From NCBI GenBank assembly GCA_000434915.1, contig FR882051.1, positions 1 through 43,676 of the forward strand: a DNA stretch of 43,676 bases. Reading direction: 5' to 3'. The number at the start of each line of letters is the position of its first letter. Position 1 is the first letter of the stretch. Origin of the DNA: Ruminococcus sp. CAG:563 (lineage in GTDB: Bacteria > Bacillota > Clostridia > Oscillospirales > Acutalibacteraceae). Below the pieces are notes generated by a model. It was not told where the DNA came from and ran no database searches. It worked only from the letters and a program-made list of their open reading frames with translations. The position numbers were made by a program, and so were the translations under genes. Shown here one piece after another: positions 16,699-24,860 of the stretch.

Positions 16699-18439
16699 AA
16701 TGAAGTTCTTTCCTGTCCAGAAGCTCAATACCGTTCTCGGATACCGAGTAAATCTCGTCCGAAAGCTTGAAAACGCTTGGCTTATGTGATGTAAGAATTA
16801 TCATTTTGTTGCGATTATAATCGAGAATATTGGAAATAACCTTTTTTTCCGTCTCAACATCGAGCGCACTTGTTGCCTCGTCGAGAAGAAGAATGGGTGT
16901 GTCGGCCAAAAGTGCTCTTGCGATTGAAAGACGTTGGTTCTGACCGTCGGAGAAGCATTGACCACGCTCCGTAATTTTTGTGTTAATCGTGTCTGGGAGT
17001 TTGCTGACAAATTCCCATGCACAGGCGTCTTCAAGAACCTTTTTCAGCTCGTCGTCGGTTGCATCCTGCTTAACCAGGCGGAGATTATCCGCAATCGTTC
17101 CCGAAAAAATTGTGTTGTTCTGCGGAACGTAGCTAAACAGCTTTCTCGTTGCCGCACTGATTTCTATTTCTTCGCCGTCCTCATTTTTTACCGTAATGCT
17201 GCCGGTTTGCGGCTTTATCAGTCCGAGTAAAAGTCTGAGCGTTGAGGTCTTTCCTTTGCCTGATGCACCTATCAGCGCAGTGATTTTACCGCTTTGGGCG
17301 GTAAGCGAAGAATCTTTATATACAACAGCTTCATCGTTATATGCGCAGGTGATATCATTGCACATAAGAGACAGCTTCTTGTTTTTACTGTTTTTAATAA
17401 ATTGTTTTTCCTGTTCTGTCAGCTCTGTTTTTTCTGTCGGAAGCTCAAGAACATCAAGAACTCTTCCGGCACTTATGCCTGCCTTGATAAAGGAGGGTAC
17501 AAGCGAAACTACCGAGCTGAATGAGCCGGTGAGTGAGGCAGCCATCGACATGAAAAGCGAAAGCGTTCCGTAAGTGATATCGCCTTTCCAAAGTCTATAA
17601 AGTGCAAATCCGTAACAGGAATAGGTTACGAGCTGTCCCATGAGACTCATTATAATGAGCATTTGGTTCTGGTATCGGTTCTGCTCCATGGCTACTCCGA
17701 AGCCTTTTTGCTGAAATTCCCTGAATCTCTGCGAAAAAAGAGGAACAAGACCAAAGGATTTTATGGTTTGAAGATTTTGGTAGCTTTCTTCTTCAATGGC
17801 AAGGCGTTCGCCTGCAAGCTCACGGTTTTTCTTTTGAAATTCGGTTGCCTTGCCAAAACGGAATCTCGCCGTTAATACGGTTACCGGTGCGCCGGCAAGG
17901 GCGAGGAGAGCCATAATCGGGTCGTAGTGAAGTATAATGAAGAATGCTCCGATAAAGTTGACAAGTGCTGTCACAACATTGGGAATATAGCTGAGCACCA
18001 TGTTTGAAACGATACCGACATCGGCACCTGTTCTTGTCATTATATCAGCGGAATGAAAAGCGGAAATGGCTGTCCACTCAGTGTTCATAAGCTTGTCGTA
18101 AACGTCATTTTTTATCTGAATTCCGACATTCAGACGGATTCTCAGCGACACACGATTAGTAAGAGCGGTAATAAAAATCTTTGCAACAGCCGTTCCGAGA
18201 TACACTGCGGCAACCGGTGCGATTTTCAGGGATATTTCGCCGGTTACGGAGTCGATAAGATCCTTGAGCACCCACGAGGTGAAAAGTCCGAGACCGGTAG
18301 AAAGAAGTCCGATAAGGGAAAAAGCTATGACCTGACCCTTGTAACGAAGAATATAGCTGAATATCCAGCTCCATGAGTGAAGAATCTTCTTTATTTCATT
18401 GTGATTCAGATATTTCTTAATCTTTTCAACACTTCTCAA
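16691..18439 (-). CDS. ABC exporter, fused permease and ATPase
   Basis: A 582-residue half-transporter. The N-terminal membrane domain has about six helices (residues about 25-310). The nucleotide-binding domain has Walker A GASGKGKTS (391-399), a variant C-loop (FSDGQNQRLSIARAL, SDGQ instead of SGGQ) and Walker B LLLDEATSALD. There is no N-terminal C39 peptidase domain, so it would not itself cleave a double-glycine leader. The start is TTG at 18439, in a TTGA overlap with the kinase gene and preceded by AGGAAA. Its place between the HPr-kinase-like and nucleotidyltransferase genes suggests export of the 98-residue peptide's product. A polysaccharide-related substrate cannot be excluded. Confidence 0.9.
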   Translation of the reverse strand: MRSVEKIKKYLNHNEIKKILHSWSWIFSYILRYKGQVIAFSLIGLLSTGLGLFTSWVLKDLIDSVTGEISLKIAPVAAVYLGTAVAKIFITALTNRVSLRIRLNVGIQIKNDVYDKLMNTEWTAISAFHSADIMTRTGADVGIVSNMVLSYIPNVVTALVNFIGAFFIILHYDPIMALLALAGAPVTVLTARFRFGKATEFQKKNRELAGERLAIEEESYQNLQTIKSFGLVPLFSQRFREFQQKGFGVAMEQNRYQNQMLIIMSLMGQLVTYSCYGFALYRLWKGDITYGTLSLFMSMAASLTGSFSSVVSLVPSFIKAGISAGRVLDVLELPTEKTELTEQEKQFIKNSKNKKLSLMCNDITCAYNDEAVVYKDSSLTAQSGKITALIGASGKGKTSTLRLLLGLIKPQTGSITVKNEDGEEIEISAATRKLFSYVPQNNTIFSGTIADNLRLVKQDATDDELKKVLEDACAWEFVSKLPDTINTKITERGQCFSDGQNQRLSIARALLADTPILLLDEATSALDVETEKKVISNILDYNRNKMIILTSHKPSVFKLSDEIYSVSENGIELLDRKELHYE

Positions 18440-19221
18440 TTTGATTTTCCTAACTCTTTTTCTACGGTCTCCACCGCATTAATATCCTTTGTGCATTCCA
18501 GCCTGTAAGCAGGTGTGCATTTGAGTAATTCGTCAAGTGTGCTCATGCCAAGCTCCTTGCAGCCCTCAAACCAATCGGGCAGCATAACTTCGGGGAAAAC
18601 GCATTTAAGCATTTCTATTCCCTTTAGCTCGGCTATTGAACATTTTTCCGACTGAAGGGGGGCAATAATTGCCTTGAGCGGGAGCTTTTCGTTGAGACAA
18701 TATTCAGATGACCCGTGCCACGGCGAACCGTATGCATAAAATATGCCATCGGATTCCTTGTGAATGAAAACCATATCACCATTGACTATTCGAGCGTTAC
18801 GATGTTCTTGCCAAAGCTCCGCTTGAGTGGTTTTGCCCACTCCGGACGGCCCTGTAAACAGAATACCCTCGCCGTCAACCTCAATCAGGCTGCTGTGCAT
18901 AACAAGTGTGCCGCTGCGAATCAGGTTGCCGTAAAGGGCGACCATTGCACAACTGTATATCCCGATATGGTCTTTTTTTTGCGAGAAGATTGTTCCGTCT
19001 GTAAAGTCATCGTTTATTGCAAGAATGCTGTGCGAGACGCAATAAACCTTGCGATTCCCAAAATCGGGATATGCTTCAATATCATACGGGTCGGCTGATC
19101 TCTCCTTATATTTTAGTGTGAGAACCGGTTCGGAAGGAGAGAAAGCTGCAAATTTCCGCCAAAAATCGTCCGTGTAGTCAAAGCTCACGGGAACAATTAT
19201 TTGATAAGAATACTTTGGCAT
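18436..19221 (-). CDS. HPr kinase-like P-loop protein
   Basis: About 261 residues, using the ATG at 19221 that overlaps the peptide stop by one base (TAATG). The P-loop is GPSGVGKTT (124-132, Lys130). It is followed by VNGDMVFI, in the position of the HprK catalytic acidic region, and by AYGSPWHGS, a motif of the HprK-like proteins of peptide clusters. It lacks the N-terminal regulatory domain of true HprK and no HPr is nearby, so it is not the catabolite-repression enzyme. Relatives in paeninodin-type lasso loci phosphorylate the C-terminal serine of the precursor peptide. The peptide encoded just upstream ends in Cys-Ser, so it is the natural candidate substrate. That link is inference. Confidence 0.82.
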   Translation of the reverse strand: MPKYSYQIIVPVSFDYTDDFWRKFAAFSPSEPVLTLKYKERSADPYDIEAYPDFGNRKVYCVSHSILAINDDFTDGTIFSQKKDHIGIYSCAMVALYGNLIRSGTLVMHSSLIEVDGEGILFTGPSGVGKTTQAELWQEHRNARIVNGDMVFIHKESDGIFYAYGSPWHGSSEYCLNEKLPLKAIIAPLQSEKCSIAELKGIEMLKCVFPEVMLPDWFEGCKELGMSTLDELLKCTPAYRLECTKDINAVETVEKELGKSN

Positions 19222-19517
19222 TACGAACAACCGATGCTTGAAACGTAGCTTCCACCGTACATGTTAAGGTAGGGAACAATCTTTGCTTCAACCTCGTCAT
19301 GGTTTGAACCGTAAACATTCATAGTTTTAACCGTACCGGTTGCAAAATCGTAATAGAGAAGGTCCCAACCCTTGCCGGTAACACCTGTATCAAGGTTCCA
19401 GTGAGCTGTTGCACTACCTGTTGCATCGGATGCACGGTTCGGGTCGCTGCCACCTGCCGAATAAGTGTTAGATCCAAGCATAACGTCATATGCTTCTACT
19501 GTTACATATTCATCCAT
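19221..19517 (-). CDS. 98-aa putative RiPP precursor or peptide substrate
   Basis: An unrecognised 98-residue acidic, Gly/Ser/Tyr/Asn-rich polypeptide. It begins MDEYVTVEAYDVMLGS and ends YGGSYVSSIGCS, with a single cysteine (Cys97) and a terminal serine (Ser98). There is no signal peptide or membrane segment. GGAGGAATT inside the end of the radical SAM gene gives a strong ribosome binding site, and the start overlaps that gene by 8 bases, so it is a translated gene. Position directly between a PqqD/radical SAM pair and an HPr-kinase-like protein plus exporter is the usual place of a precursor peptide. It has too few cysteines for a sactipeptide or ranthipeptide. A Gly-Gly at 88-89 could mark a leader end, but the exporter has no C39 peptidase. 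It could instead be a small structural protein. Confidence 0.7.
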   Translation of the reverse strand: MDEYVTVEAYDVMLGSNTYSAGGSDPNRASDATGSATAHWNLDTGVTGKGWDLLYYDFATGTVKTMNVYGSNHDEVEAKIVPYLNMYGGSYVSSIGCS

Positions 19518-20571
19518 GTTTAATTCCTCCGATCGTATTATTAAAGATTTTGTCGATATATCGGCAAAAATCTTTGCTTATTTTATTAACCGTTCCGCTT
19601 TCGGTTGCAAACGTTGCGGCACATCTTGGGCAGACATCTTTCCATTTGCACTTTTGACATTCATCCGGCCATTTAAGTGATTCTTCGTAATCCACAAGCT
19701 GCTTCCATGCCTCGGAAAATCCGAGTGAAACTGCGTCGATGTCCGGTTCGTTGAGAAAAGAGCAAAAACTCATTTTGCCGTCCCATTTTATCCAAAAGCC
19801 TGTTCGATATTCTTTGCATTTCTCACAAGGCTTTGAAAAGCTTTTATTTTTTCCTTTGCTTATCACATTTTGCACATCCTCGCAAAGGTGAGGGTATGCA
19901 CTGTCAGGTAAACGAAGTGATTCGATATTTGTATCTGCACCTCTGACGGATTTCTTTAACTCTGCCGAGGGAATCCACGGAATCTCAAGATCTTCCATAA
20001 GTCTTTCAACTTCCGGAAGCTCATCAACATTATCTTTTGTTACGGTTGTGACCGCTTCAAGCGTAATGCCGAGCGTTTTTATTCGCTTTATATTTTCAAA
20101 AACTCTTGTAAATCCGTCGCTTACTCCGCAAATTTTGCGATAGGTTACGTCATTTACACCGTAAATTGTGAACTTTATGCTTTGCGGCGGAATCTTTTTC
20201 AAAAGTTCAAAGCATTCGTCGCTGAGATGATACAGATTGCTTTGAAGAGTTATAATGAAGCCGAATTTTGAAAGCTCGGAATAAATCCGACAAAAACCCG
20301 GATGCATTGTCGGCTCACCACCGGTTATGCACAAAAACAATGTACCGGCCTGTGCAGCCTGTTTGCCGAGAGAAATCCATTGTTCTGCATCCAGCTCAGT
20401 ACCGTGAAGCTCAATTTCGCTGTTTTTCAAATGAACATAGCACATTTTGCAATTCAAATTGCACCTTGGTGTCAGTTCAAATGAAGCAAATAACGGAATG
20501 GCATTTTTTCTCGCAGATGCAAACATGTCAAACGGAGCGGATGATATAGGAATTTTTTCATAACCGCTCAT
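19510..20571 (-). CDS. Radical SAM/SPASM peptide-modifying enzyme
   Basis: A 353-residue enzyme. The radical SAM cluster motif is CNLNCKMC (Cys37, Cys41, Cys44) and the SAM-binding TGGEP is at 83-87. The C-terminal SPASM domain binds auxiliary Fe-S clusters: C252 with G265-x4-C270, then C305-x2-C308-x5-C314-x2-C317 and C336. SPASM enzymes of this size mature ribosomal peptides through thioether, carbon-carbon or epimerisation chemistry; a minority act on small molecules. The adjacent PqqD gene (ATGA overlap) is the usual peptide-recognition partner, and the small peptide gene follows with an 8-base overlap. This makes peptide maturation the best reading. Which residues are modified is unknown. 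Confidence 0.92.
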   Translation of the reverse strand: MSGYEKIPISSAPFDMFASARKNAIPLFASFELTPRCNLNCKMCYVHLKNSEIELHGTELDAEQWISLGKQAAQAGTLFLCITGGEPTMHPGFCRIYSELSKFGFIITLQSNLYHLSDECFELLKKIPPQSIKFTIYGVNDVTYRKICGVSDGFTRVFENIKRIKTLGITLEAVTTVTKDNVDELPEVERLMEDLEIPWIPSAELKKSVRGADTNIESLRLPDSAYPHLCEDVQNVISKGKNKSFSKPCEKCKEYRTGFWIKWDGKMSFCSFLNEPDIDAVSLGFSEAWKQLVDYEESLKWPDECQKCKWKDVCPRCAATFATESGTVNKISKDFCRYIDKIFNNTIGGIKHG

Positions 20572-20852
20572 GTGTCATCACTTATATCCAAAATATTGTT
20601 GCGTGCAAGTATTTGAAGGAAGAGGATTATATCCTCCTGCGCTTTCTCGCGGGTAACGTTTTTGTATTTTGAAAGAATCAAATCTACAAGTTCCTCAAGA
20701 GTAAACTCCCGGTCGTCCATATTTTTCCAAAGATAAGCGGCAGAGGAAGAGATATATACCATTGACGGCACATCCTTAACGCGCTCCATTACCGGAACCA
20801 GCACATGCTGACCGGCAATTTCACGGAGAACAATATTATCCTTTACTCTCAT
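20568..20852 (-). CDS. PqqD family peptide-binding protein (RRE)
   Basis: A 94-residue protein with the PqqD winged-helix pattern: MRVKDNIVLREIAGQHVLVP, SSAAYLWKNM, FTLEELVDLILSKY, then a C-terminal helix FLQILARNNILDI. PqqD domains bind the leader of a precursor peptide and present it to the radical SAM enzyme. An AAAGGAG site precedes the ATG, which lies 12 bases after the upstream kinase gene. The stop overlaps the radical SAM start as ATGA. PqqD-like proteins also occur with lasso-peptide machinery. Confidence 0.9.
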   Translation of the reverse strand: MRVKDNIVLREIAGQHVLVPVMERVKDVPSMVYISSSAAYLWKNMDDREFTLEELVDLILSKYKNVTREKAQEDIILFLQILARNNILDISDDT

Positions 20853-20864
20853 AAACTTGCTCCT

Positions 20865-22418
20865 TTAACTGTCTTTGGATTCGCCGTAACCGTATTTGCC
20901 ATAGCTGTACTTGCCGTAGTTACGATAGCCGTATTTTCCGTATCTGCCGTAGTGGCCATAGCCGTAATAGCCGCTCTGGTCAAGCAGACTTTCTTTGGCG
21001 GCATTAAGAACTCCGCCTATAATGTTGCAGCCTCTGGTTGAAATGTTGTTTAAACAATCAAGTATTGTCCAGCGATGGGTGGAGTCCTGACGTATAACAA
21101 ACAAGATGCTGTCACAATATTCGGATATAATAAGAGGATCGGTAGTAATTGCACACGGGGGCGAATCAATAATAACATAGTCGGCGATTTCCCGGAGTTC
21201 CTTCATGAAATCACGCATTCTATCATTGTTAAGATTTCTTTCGGGAGTTCTGCACGGCGTTTCACTGCCGAAGATGACAACATCTTTCGGGTTTTCGGTA
21301 AACATGAGTTTTATCTTTTTTGAACTGCTCTCGGATTGAACACGAGGAACCTTATTTTCAACATGCTTCTTAACGGTTTTGGGCTGTTCAAAGAGCTTGT
21401 CAATCGGACAATAGTTTTCGTTATTATTTGTCATTTTGCTTAACGAAAGCTTTCTGAGGTCGAGGTCAACGAGTGCAACCTTCTTGTCCGGATTTCCTGA
21501 TTTGATATAGCGTGCAAGGTTGAGAGCAACAGAGCTTTTTCCCTCGTTGGCAAGTGCGGCTGTTACCATAAGAACCTTGAAATTTGACCTTTGCATAGAA
21601 CGGGTGACTTTGAGTGCAGTGGTTTTCATACACTCGGCATATCTTTTTCCGTTGTCCGTTGATTCGTCTGCATAGAACGGAAGATCCATTTTTTCTTTAC
21701 CAACTTTGTTATATGGAAGAATGCCGAGACAGTTCATATTAAGCTGATCTCTGAAATCCTGCTCATTTTGAATTGTCTTTCTGAGAAATGCTGTTATTAT
21801 TACAATAACGGCACCGACCGCAAGCGTTACCGCAAAGCAAGTAAGTATTGCTATAATATAATTGATACTGTTATTCGGCTTAGTCGGAACAGAGCTTGGC
21901 TGAATAATGTTCAGCTTTGTTTCACCGATAACATACCTTGAAACATCCGGAAGCCTTTTTACAACTGCGTCAAGAATATCCTTGGCGTCCTGAGGATTTT
22001 TGCTTACAACAGAAATCGAAAAAAGATTAGAGTTTTTAATCGCATTAAGAGTTATAGTTCCGTTTATTTTATCTGTGTCAAGCTCTTCTTTCAAAATCTC
22101 GTTAAATACGGAGCTTTTGAGAATATATGGGAGCACTTTTGCCATCTGTTCTGCGTTGGCGGAATCATAGTAGAATCCGTATGACGCTGCAACCTCGGCA
22201 TAGCTGGTGGTTGTGTTCACCGTGAATGACGACTTTGCTTCATAGGTTGGGACATAGGTATATCTCAGGTAGAAACAATAAATACCGGAAATGAGCACAA
22301 AAGCCGCAACAAAAACCCACCATGTTTTTTTTACAATTTTTAAGATATCTTTCAATAAAGCATGAAGGTCAAGTGCATTTTCTTTGTAATTAAATATTTT
22401 TGAACTCATATTATTCAC
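20865..22418 (-). CDS. Fused Wzz/BY-kinase polysaccharide co-polymerase (second copy)
   Basis: A 517-residue CpsC-CpsD fusion. A chain-length-determinant domain is bounded by two membrane helices (about 33-53 and 187-212). The cytoplasmic tyrosine kinase has Walker A ALANEGKSS, Walker A' VALVDLDLRKL and Walker B YVIIDSPP. The C-terminus is a very dense tyrosine cluster (from GYYGYGHYGRYGKYGYRNYG), the usual autophosphorylation tail. It starts in a GTGA overlap with the previous kinase; ATG at 22409 is an alternative. Most Firmicutes split these domains into two proteins, so the fusion is notable. It should control polymer length together with the Wzy-like protein. Confidence 0.92.
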   Translation of the reverse strand: MNNMSSKIFNYKENALDLHALLKDILKIVKKTWWVFVAAFVLISGIYCFYLRYTYVPTYEAKSSFTVNTTTSYAEVAASYGFYYDSANAEQMAKVLPYILKSSVFNEILKEELDTDKINGTITLNAIKNSNLFSISVVSKNPQDAKDILDAVVKRLPDVSRYVIGETKLNIIQPSSVPTKPNNSINYIIAILTCFAVTLAVGAVIVIITAFLRKTIQNEQDFRDQLNMNCLGILPYNKVGKEKMDLPFYADESTDNGKRYAECMKTTALKVTRSMQRSNFKVLMVTAALANEGKSSVALNLARYIKSGNPDKKVALVDLDLRKLSLSKMTNNNENYCPIDKLFEQPKTVKKHVENKVPRVQSESSSKKIKLMFTENPKDVVIFGSETPCRTPERNLNNDRMRDFMKELREIADYVIIDSPPCAITTDPLIISEYCDSILFVIRQDSTHRWTILDCLNNISTRGCNIIGGVLNAAKESLLDQSGYYGYGHYGRYGKYGYRNYGKYSYGKYGYGESKDS

Positions 22419-23854
22419 CCTTGTTCCTCGGCCGATTCGGTATTGCCGTATTCGTAGTTTTCATAACTGCCATAGCCATAGACGTTTTCTCCGGCTACAT
22501 GCATATTGAATTCACGGTAATCATTGAGTACATATCCTAAATAGTTTGCGTCTCCTTCCTTTATGTCATTTATCGCTGTATTTATGTCGGTAATGCGAAC
22601 AAAATCCTGACGAATGACGATTAATGAACAGTCAACAATGTCCAATGTGAGCTGAACATCGGTGCTTACTATAATAGGGGAGGAATCGAGAATAACGTAA
22701 TCATAATGCTGATCGGCATAATCAAGAAGCTCTTTTAGCTTTTCTGAACGGATGAACGAGGCCGAATCTCTTCTTGAGCCGAAGTTCATTACCATATCGA
22801 CACCGGTTCTTGCATATTTGCATATTATATCTTCAATTTCGGAGCTTCCGTCTATATATGAGATAATGTCGGGAACAGATGCTCTGTCTTTTTCAACAAT
22901 TTTATAAATGGCAGGTTTACGAAAATCAACGTCAATTATAAGAACCTTTTTGCCCATGCTGCTTAATGCAAGGGCAAGATTGGTTGATATTGTTGATTTT
23001 CCTTCGTTTTCAGCAACGCTTGTTACAAGGACACGTTTGTAACCGTTCTGATCCATTTTAAATCGAAGATTCTCGGCGAATTTCCTGTTGCTTTCTTCAA
23101 ACATGAAGCTGCACGTCGGCGAATTTATCAAAACGGATTTTCTGGGTCTGCGTATAAAGGAGCGCAAGGTCTGAAGCTTCTTTTCATGAGTAATGACACC
23201 GAAACAGTCACCCTCGATTTCATTTTTTGCACTGTAAACATTCTTGAATGTTTTTCTTGTTATACATGAAAGAACCGTTAAGGCAACAACGACAGCAGCC
23301 AACGCCATTGCAGCAAAAATTCGATACAACGGCAAATTAAAAGTATTGGTTGCTTTTGTCGGAATTTGCGGCTCGGAGACGGTTTCAAGAACCGCATTTG
23401 AAAAGAGATAATCGGAAATTCCATTGTAATTTTCAAGTATTGAATTGCTGACGATATATGCCGTCTTAGGATCATTGGCAGTAACGTTAAGTACAAGAAG
23501 GTTCGTTCCTGAGATAACATTGGCGGAAACCGAAATATTTCCCGGAAGAGGGCCCGTATCGTCCTTAACCTTTTGCATAATAATGTCGCTTTCAAAAACC
23601 TCTTTGAGAACGCCCGCCATTGAAGAAGCGGTTGAAAGAGCGGCATATGCGTTGGCATAGGTTGTATTTTTCGCTGTTACAACAAGGGTTGAGGATGATG
23701 TATAAATAGGCTGACGCACATATCTTATGTAAATTGTAACGGACAAAAATCCGATAACCGCTGCCATGAAAATGAACAGTGCATTTCTTAAAATATCACG
23801 AAGAATAATGAAAAAGTTCATCTGATTTGATTTAACCGATGTATTTTCATTCAT
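22415..23854 (-). CDS. Fused Wzz/BY-kinase polysaccharide co-polymerase (first copy)
   Basis: A 479-residue paralogue of the following gene. Membrane helices lie near 28-48 and 178-200, enclosing the extracellular Wzz-like region. The kinase has VAENEGKST (Walker A), VLIIDVDFRKP (Walker A') and YVILDSSP (Walker B). The tyrosine tail is shorter and less dense (VYGYGSYENYEYG). GGGAGGTG, overlapping the stop of the upstream gene, provides the ribosome binding site. No tyrosine phosphatase (CpsB/Wzb type) is visible in the window, so dephosphorylation must be supplied elsewhere. Confidence 0.92.
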   Translation of the reverse strand: MNENTSVKSNQMNFFIILRDILRNALFIFMAAVIGFLSVTIYIRYVRQPIYTSSSTLVVTAKNTTYANAYAALSTASSMAGVLKEVFESDIIMQKVKDDTGPLPGNISVSANVISGTNLLVLNVTANDPKTAYIVSNSILENYNGISDYLFSNAVLETVSEPQIPTKATNTFNLPLYRIFAAMALAAVVVALTVLSCITRKTFKNVYSAKNEIEGDCFGVITHEKKLQTLRSFIRRPRKSVLINSPTCSFMFEESNRKFAENLRFKMDQNGYKRVLVTSVAENEGKSTISTNLALALSSMGKKVLIIDVDFRKPAIYKIVEKDRASVPDIISYIDGSSEIEDIICKYARTGVDMVMNFGSRRDSASFIRSEKLKELLDYADQHYDYVILDSSPIIVSTDVQLTLDIVDCSLIVIRQDFVRITDINTAINDIKEGDANYLGYVLNDYREFNMHVAGENVYGYGSYENYEYGNTESAEEQG

Positions 23855-23857
23855 GCA

Positions 23858-24682
23858 TTACACCTCCCTGACAATAACGATAAGAAACGTATGTCCGGTC
23901 AGACCCTTGGAGTCGGTGTATTCGTATTTAACCTGATGAACACCGGCACTTCTTGTGTCAACCGTCGAGATAATTGATACTTTATCTGTATTTGTTGAAG
24001 GATCGTATTTGTCCGAGACTGATTTAAGATACTTCTTGGGATTAATTTTATCTCCTACGTTAACATATATCAGATAGTCGCTCAGTTCAATCTGGGGACC
24101 ATCAATCGGATCATTAACGATATTAACCGGAAGCTTGCGATTGACAACATCGGCGTAGCTGTTAGAGGCTTCAAAGGTGACATAATATGTGCCGACTTTT
24201 GAACTGTCAACGTCATTGACGACTATTTTTACCTTTGAAGATATGTCGCCGTCAAGGCTGTCCATGAGGCTGATTTTCGGGAACATAGAAACCGTGTCGC
24301 CGGAAGAAAACATCAAAGGTCCGGTGAGTGAGAATACCGGCTCAGTGTAATCCGTATACTTGATTCGTCGTGTATATTTGCCTACGTTATTACTTGAATC
24401 GAAGACAAGGTAGGTGATGTCACATACACCTTTTGATATGAATTTCGAGTGAGTTCCTATAAGAATAGAATCGGTAATGTCACCGTCACGATCATCGGTT
24501 GCTGTAAGGCCTTCCAATAATTTGTTTTTGTCGTCGTTGACGGAAAGCTCTAACACGTCGGATTCTGAGGTGATAACCGGAGGTGTGTGGTCTCTGACGG
24601 TTTTGCTGAGGATAAGGTTGACGGACCAGGCTCCGACAACTATAACAAAAATTATTGAAATCAGTATTCTTATAAGTTTCAT
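23858..24682 (-). CDS. Membrane-anchored protein with Ig-like (Cry22/DUF5011-type) repeats
   Basis: A 274-residue protein with an N-terminal signal anchor (about residues 5-27) and an extracellular part. That part has about three beta-rich repeats, each carrying a D-G-D-I/x-T/S signature (ATDDRDGDITDSI, MDSLDGDISSKV) and ending in VG-x-Y-x-V-type strands. These match bacterial Ig-like domains of the Cry22/DUF5011 type found in surface proteins. GAGGTGA precedes the ATG. It is the first gene of the minus-strand operon, three bases before the first kinase. That suggests an accessory extracellular partner for the co-polymerase or polymer, but its function is not established. Confidence 0.78.
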   Translation of the reverse strand: MKLIRILISIIFVIVVGAWSVNLILSKTVRDHTPPVITSESDVLELSVNDDKNKLLEGLTATDDRDGDITDSILIGTHSKFISKGVCDITYLVFDSSNNVGKYTRRIKYTDYTEPVFSLTGPLMFSSGDTVSMFPKISLMDSLDGDISSKVKIVVNDVDSSKVGTYYVTFEASNSYADVVNRKLPVNIVNDPIDGPQIELSDYLIYVNVGDKINPKKYLKSVSDKYDPSTNTDKVSIISTVDTRSAGVHQVKYEYTDSKGLTGHTFLIVIVREV

Positions 24683-24710
24683 TTTTTCACCTCAACAAAA
24701 ATTTTACTTC

Positions 24711-24755
24711 ATTGTATACCAATTATATTTAATCATAAAATGCAAGAAAAGTCAA
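24711..24755 (-). promoter_or_regulatory. Likely promoter region of the minus-strand kinase/peptide operon
   Basis: AT-rich region with TTGACT (24755-24750) and several -10-like boxes on the minus strand: TTAAAT at a 17-base spacing, TATAAT at 22, and TACAAT further down. No single pair is ideal. The start codon at 24682 and the met-operon terminator upstream place the promoter in this interval. Confidence 0.4.
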
Positions 24756-24803
24756 TATTTAATTCTTTTTTAGTAATTGCTTTTCTAAAATTTAATATAT
24801 ATA

Positions 24804-24850
24804 ACAAAAACGGCTCTGTATTTAAAAAATTTTTGTTTTACAGAACCGTT
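24804..24850 (-). terminator. Terminator after metI
   Basis: A 12-bp stem with one mismatch (AACGGTTCTGTA / TACAGAGCCGTT on the minus strand), an 18-base AT-rich loop and a following TTTTTG tract. It lies 10 bases past the metI stop. Confidence 0.82.
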
Positions 24851-24860
24851 TTATTAAATT

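Noticed and set aside
18436..19221. True HPr kinase/phosphorylase of carbon catabolite repression
   Set aside because: The N-terminal domain is missing and the neighbours are peptide-modification genes.
15493..20852. Lasso-peptide or sactipeptide cluster
   Set aside because: No asparagine-synthetase-like cyclase or leader peptidase is present, and the peptide has only one cysteine.
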